Notes under the pieces: generated by a model
Database searches by the model: none
The model's input: the letters and a program-made list of their open reading frames with translations, nothing else
What the model was told of the DNA's origin: nothing
Shown here: in pieces, positions 62,601 to 64,000 of the stretch
How the letters are laid out: every line of letters begins with the position of its first letter
Numbering within the stretch: position 1 is the stretch's first letter
Translations under genes and position numbers: made by a program
Source of the DNA: Vibrio crassostreae 9ZC13
Lineage (GTDB): Bacteria > Pseudomonadota > Gammaproteobacteria > Enterobacterales > Vibrionaceae
Reading direction: 5' to 3'
Assembly: GCF_000272045.2 (NCBI RefSeq)
Contig: NZ_AJYZ02000041.1
Coordinates: forward strand, 856,903-920,902
Length of the DNA: 64,000 nt

Positions 62601-64000
62601 TATTGGTGATGATGTGCAGTTGATGCAAGGCGGCACAATAACCAGTCGTGAGCCTGCTGGAGTCGTCGAAACATCGAATACTCTGGACGTGATGCCAAAT
62701 CAGAGCGCAGATGGAGCAAAAATCACTTCATTTGTGTTTGATGGAAACAGTGCAGAAAGCCTTGATCTCAATGTGAATGGCGAGCAAGAGTTTGTGTTCA
62801 CTGAAGGTTCTGTATTTATTACCACAGAAGGTGAGATACGATTCGAGCCTGTGCGAAATCAAGATCACACGAGTGGTGATATTACTAAGACGATTGTTGT
62901 TACATCTACTGACCTTGATGGTGATATCGTCTCATCTACCGTGACATTGAAGATTACCGATGGTGATCTTCCAACGATCGATTTGGTCCCTGGAATTACG
63001 CTCTCAGAAGTGGATCTCGCTGATGGTTCTTCGCCAACCGGCAATCCAGTGGCGATGACTCAAGTTATTACCTACTCAGAGGGTAGTGACGATGTTAGTT
63101 ATTTCAGAATTGACCCTGCTCAGTTCAATACTTCGGGGGCTTTGAAGTCGAATGGATTAGAGGTTGAGATTAAAGAGCAGCCAGCGAATTCTGGTAATTA
63201 CATTGGCTTCGTCAAGGACGGTTCTAACGTCGAAACCAACGTCTTCACGATCAGTTTCTCGACAACCAATCTAGGGCAATATACGTTCACACTGCTTGAA
63301 GCGTTAGACCATACAGATGGATTACAAAACAATACTCTAAGTTTCGATGTCCCTGTTTTAGCGGTTGATACCGATGGTGATGATTCTGCAATGTCGCCAA
63401 TGACCGTGGTGATCACCGATGATGTACAAGGCGTTCAAGATGGGGCGTTAAGTATCACTGAGCCTTCACTTGCTGATATAGCAGCAGGTACGCCAACCAC
63501 GCCAACAATCGACGTTATGCCGACACAGAGTGCTGATGGCGCGAAAGTGACTCAGTTTATCTACGATGGTGGCACGGCTGTTATGTTAGACCCAACTGTG
63601 TCTACAGAACAAGTTTTTACCGTAACCGATGGCTTACTGTACATCACGATTGAAGGTGAGGTGCGCTTTGAACCAAGTAGAAATCTAGACCATTCATCTG
63701 GCGATATCGTGAGAACGATAGTCGTGACGACCAGTGATTTTGATAACGATACCGATACCGCGGATGTCACGTTGACGATCAAAGACGGAATTGATCCGGT
63801 TATCGATGTAGTGCCAGATATTAACCTATCGGAAGTTGGTCTTGCTGATGGCTCTATGCCGAGTGGTTCAGCGGTTAGCTCGACACAAACGATCACTTAT
63901 ACCGTGGGTAGTGATGATTTAAGCCACTTTAGAATTGCAACCAACGAGTTCAATCCTGGCGACCTACTCAAATCAAATGGTCTTGTTGTTCAGTTAAAAG
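56626..64000 (+). CDS. Giant LapA-type repeat adhesin, N-terminal part (gene runs off the window)
   Basis: The frame is open for 2,458 codons without a stop and continues past the window. Residues 1-70 form a LapA-type retention module (VVEAVSGEVIAVKSDGSARK, then ISVGDIIRENEIVIT), which holds the protein in the outer-membrane secretion pore. TAAG at residues 122-125, within DPTQILEATAAGGG, is the kind of site cut by LapG proteases. From about residue 475 come tandem T1SS-143-type units of about 272-275 residues. The type I secretion signal and any calcium-binding RTX repeats would lie beyond the window. In LapA systems low c-di-GMP lets LapG release the adhesin. A GGGGGA ribosome-binding site precedes the ATG. 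No LapD, LapG or secretion genes are in view. Confidence 0.93.
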   Translation, partial: MGIEVSRQAAVVEAVSGEVIAVKSDGSARKISVGDIIRENEIVITANQAELLLGNPNGVTEVASNCVGCVDQDLVWADAPIAGEVNFDLQQADAGDFDDDEFAAIQEAILGGADPTQILEATAAGGGLGSANAGFVTIDYNYTETHPSTFFETAGLAEQTVDEDREEFRTITRSSGGQSISEVLTEGSISGNTYPQSITTTETIIAGSLALSPDSFVPEALSLASLLTELNSDITSSGQPVTFTYDAATNSIIGVQGTDEVLRIDIDVVSVGNNAELSLTTTISQPIDHVTSVGGGQVSYTGDQINITFDIQGEDTAGNPLATPINAQVAVVDGGDPSAESVNISNVETSSAAIEGTFSNIGSDNLQSAVFDAGALDQFDGLLSDNQNTLARLSDDGTTITLSIQGRGEVVLTISLDTDGTYKFEQFNPIEQVGTDSLTFDLPITITDFDQDVVTNNINIVITDGDSPVITNVDSISVDEAGIIGGSQEGTAPVAGSGSITADIFESDIIDHYELEPTEFNTGGSLVSNGEAVLLELIGEIGGVRTYEGYVEVNGTRITVFDVKIDSPSLGNYEFNLYEELSHQGAEDALLTFALPIYAVDADGDRSALSGGSNTPEAAEILVNVKDDVVELVDKVESVTEPTLAGDTIVSYNLFNFEGADGSTIQSFNYDGVDYSLDQSLLPDATQIFSFTEGVVTISLNGDFSFEVARDIDHSSSETIVKQFSFLAEDGDGDTDSSTLELSITDGQDPIIDFIPPVTLSETNLNDGSAPSGSTVSATETITFTAGSDDVASFRIEPTEFNVGGALKSNGFSVEIKEDSANPGTYIGFITNGSGAEIPVFTIAFSTSTLGEYTFTLLEALDHVDGLDKNDLSFDLPIYAVDTDGDDSLVSQLNVTIGDDVQIMQDGTLDIIEPNLADGTVTTNTIDVMPDQSADGATITQFNYDGVVNTLDQSISGEQQFNFAEGRLFITLEGEMRFEPNRNLDHSASEDIVKSIVVTSNDFDNDPVTSTVTLTITDGDNPTIDAVPSVALEESDLADGSSPSGSAVSQTETITFTNQSDDVEKFRLEPSEFNVGDSLTSDGLVIEIREEPAGSGNYIGFTTDISNTETTVFTLDFSSTNLGEYTFTLIEAIDHTPIQGNNDLTFNLPVYAVDSDGDDSLMSPLAVTITDDVQVMVNSSLDIEEPTVSDLAAGTPTTTTVNVLDEEGADGTTITQLTYDGGAVLTLDQSDTGEQKFDVPEGSLYITLQGDVRFEPNRNLDHTGGDIVKSIVVTSSDSDNDLVSSTVTLTITDGDIPTIDNVPSVTLSESNLSDGSTPSGSAVSQTETITFTNQSDDVTSFRIEPTEFNIGGLLKSNGLTVELKVDPSTPGGYIGFVTTAPNVETNVFTISFSDTNIGQYTFTLLEALDHVDGLGNNNLSFDLPVYAVDKDGDDSLVSQLNVTIGDDVQIMQNGTLDIVEPNVADLAGGTVTTNTIDVMPTQSADGATIIQFTYDGQLRTLDQTDNGEQKFSFTEGELFITLQGEVRFEPNRNLDHTTSEDIVKSIVVTSSDLDNDVVTSTVTLTITDGDIPTIESVPSVTLSETQLADGSTPSGSAVRQTETITFTNQSDDVTSFRIEPTEFNVGGVLKSNGFAVEIKEDSANPGTYIGFITNGSSAEVPVFTISFSSATLGEYTFTLLEALDHVAGLANNDLSFDLPVYAVDSDGDDSLVSQLNVTIDDDVQIMQGGALNITEPTVADLAAGTPTTATFDVMPNQSADGATITQFTYDGVVNTLDQNIAGEQQFIFAEGKLYITLEGEVRFEPNRDLDHTAGDIVKSIVVTSSDFDKDSVTSTVTLTITDGDIPTIDVIPTVSLSETNLTDGSAPSGSAVSQTETITFTNQSDDVVRFRLEPTEFNTNDALTSNGLAVELREDPQGSGNYIGFTTSSSNAVTTVFTLSFSGTTLGEYTFTLIEALDHQDARGNNDLSFDLPVYAVDSDGDDSLVSQLGVTIGDDVQLMQGGTITSREPAGVVETSNTLDVMPNQSADGAKITSFVFDGNSAESLDLNVNGEQEFVFTEGSVFITTEGEIRFEPVRNQDHTSGDITKTIVVTSTDLDGDIVSSTVTLKITDGDLPTIDLVPGITLSEVDLADGSSPTGNPVAMTQVITYSEGSDDVSYFRIDPAQFNTSGALKSNGLEVEIKEQPANSGNYIGFVKDGSNVETNVFTISFSTTNLGQYTFTLLEALDHTDGLQNNTLSFDVPVLAVDTDGDDSAMSPMTVVITDDVQGVQDGALSITEPSLADIAAGTPTTPTIDVMPTQSADGAKVTQFIYDGGTAVMLDPTVSTEQVFTVTDGLLYITIEGEVRFEPSRNLDHSSGDIVRTIVVTTSDFDNDTDTADVTLTIKDGIDPVIDVVPDINLSEVGLADGSMPSGSAVSSTQTITYTVGSDDLSHFRIATNEFNPGDLLKSNGLVVQLK
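58054..64000 (+). repeat. Tandem array of about 820-bp coding repeats in the adhesin gene
   Basis: Using the LSE(T/S)xLxDGS motif as a ruler, units begin at about 58903, 59719, 60544, 61369, 62191, 63001 and 63826 (last one cut by the window), that is every 810-825 bases. A divergent unit precedes them at about 58054. Each unit contains the FRIEPTEFN, YIGF, GEYTFTL, LPVYAVDSDGDDSL and LTITDGD blocks. Confidence 0.9.

Noticed and set aside
57888..63896. Several minus-strand ORFs of 70-127 codons at regular intervals opposite the adhesin gene
   Set aside because: They recur about once per 820-base unit as the mirror image of the same repeat segment, so they are shadows of the long plus-strand frame. 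They lack ribosome-binding sites.

Overview
The window reads as the chromosome of a gammaproteobacterium of the genus Vibrio, probably near the Splendidus clade. This is inferred from gene content: trxB-cydDC, thrS-infC-rpmI-rplT, a long-form purC, a VcINDY-like DASS transporter, DUF3334, DUF3581 and DUF2797 proteins, and a hutCIGUH cluster. No rRNA, tRNA, insertion sequence, prophage or CRISPR array is visible. Most convergent gene pairs are separated by clear rho-independent terminators.

Layout. 1-8.3 kb: the 3' end of a chemotaxis receptor gene, an azurin, the cydDC thiol exporter, trxB and a membrane diguanylate cyclase (DGC). 9-11 kb: a two-gene operon of a 2OG-Fe(II) dioxygenase and a class-V PLP enzyme. 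11-17 kb: a DJ-1-like protein divergent from a LysR regulator, then two more DGCs around a DUF2797 protein. 17-26 kb: DASS symporter, SanA/YdcF-like protein, NAD-malic enzyme, a DExH helicase, a small hypothetical gene and purC. 26-30 kb: a LexA-controlled sulA-like gene, a small Cys-rich protein, a Sel1-TM-J-domain protein, a DUF2786 protein and a DUF3334 protein carrying the CheC/CheX phosphatase signature. 30-42 kb: a YdiJ-type dehydrogenase, an ICMT-like methyltransferase, a DUF3581 protein, the histidine-utilisation genes with two HutC-like palindromes, and a Spo0M-like protein. 42.6-46 kb: thrS-infC-rpmI-rplT. 46-53 kb: an ac4C amidohydrolase, a hypothetical gene, a soluble LRR-kinase, an ABC-F ATPase and an aldehyde dehydrogenase-TetR operon. 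53-56 kb: speA-speB.

56.6 kb to the window end: the 5' part of a giant plus-strand gene, open for more than 2,450 codons and running off the window. It has an N-terminal LapA-type retention module, a TAAG site of the kind cut by LapG proteases, and at least seven units of about 272-275 residues of the T1SS-143 type. It is a surface adhesin of the c-di-GMP-controlled LapA class. Three DGCs in the same window make c-di-GMP signalling a theme, though a direct link is inference.

The most notable other signals are a tRNA-Thr anticodon-arm mimic (7-bp stem, loop with U33 and GGU) just before the thrS ribosome-binding site, the CheC/CheX signature in DUF3334, a GIY-YIG-like pattern in DUF2797, a MaoC-like motif in DUF3581, two short tandem-repeat loci (6 bp in the hut operon, 7 bp after rplT), and an inverted repeat with 16-bp arms beside the sulA-like gene.
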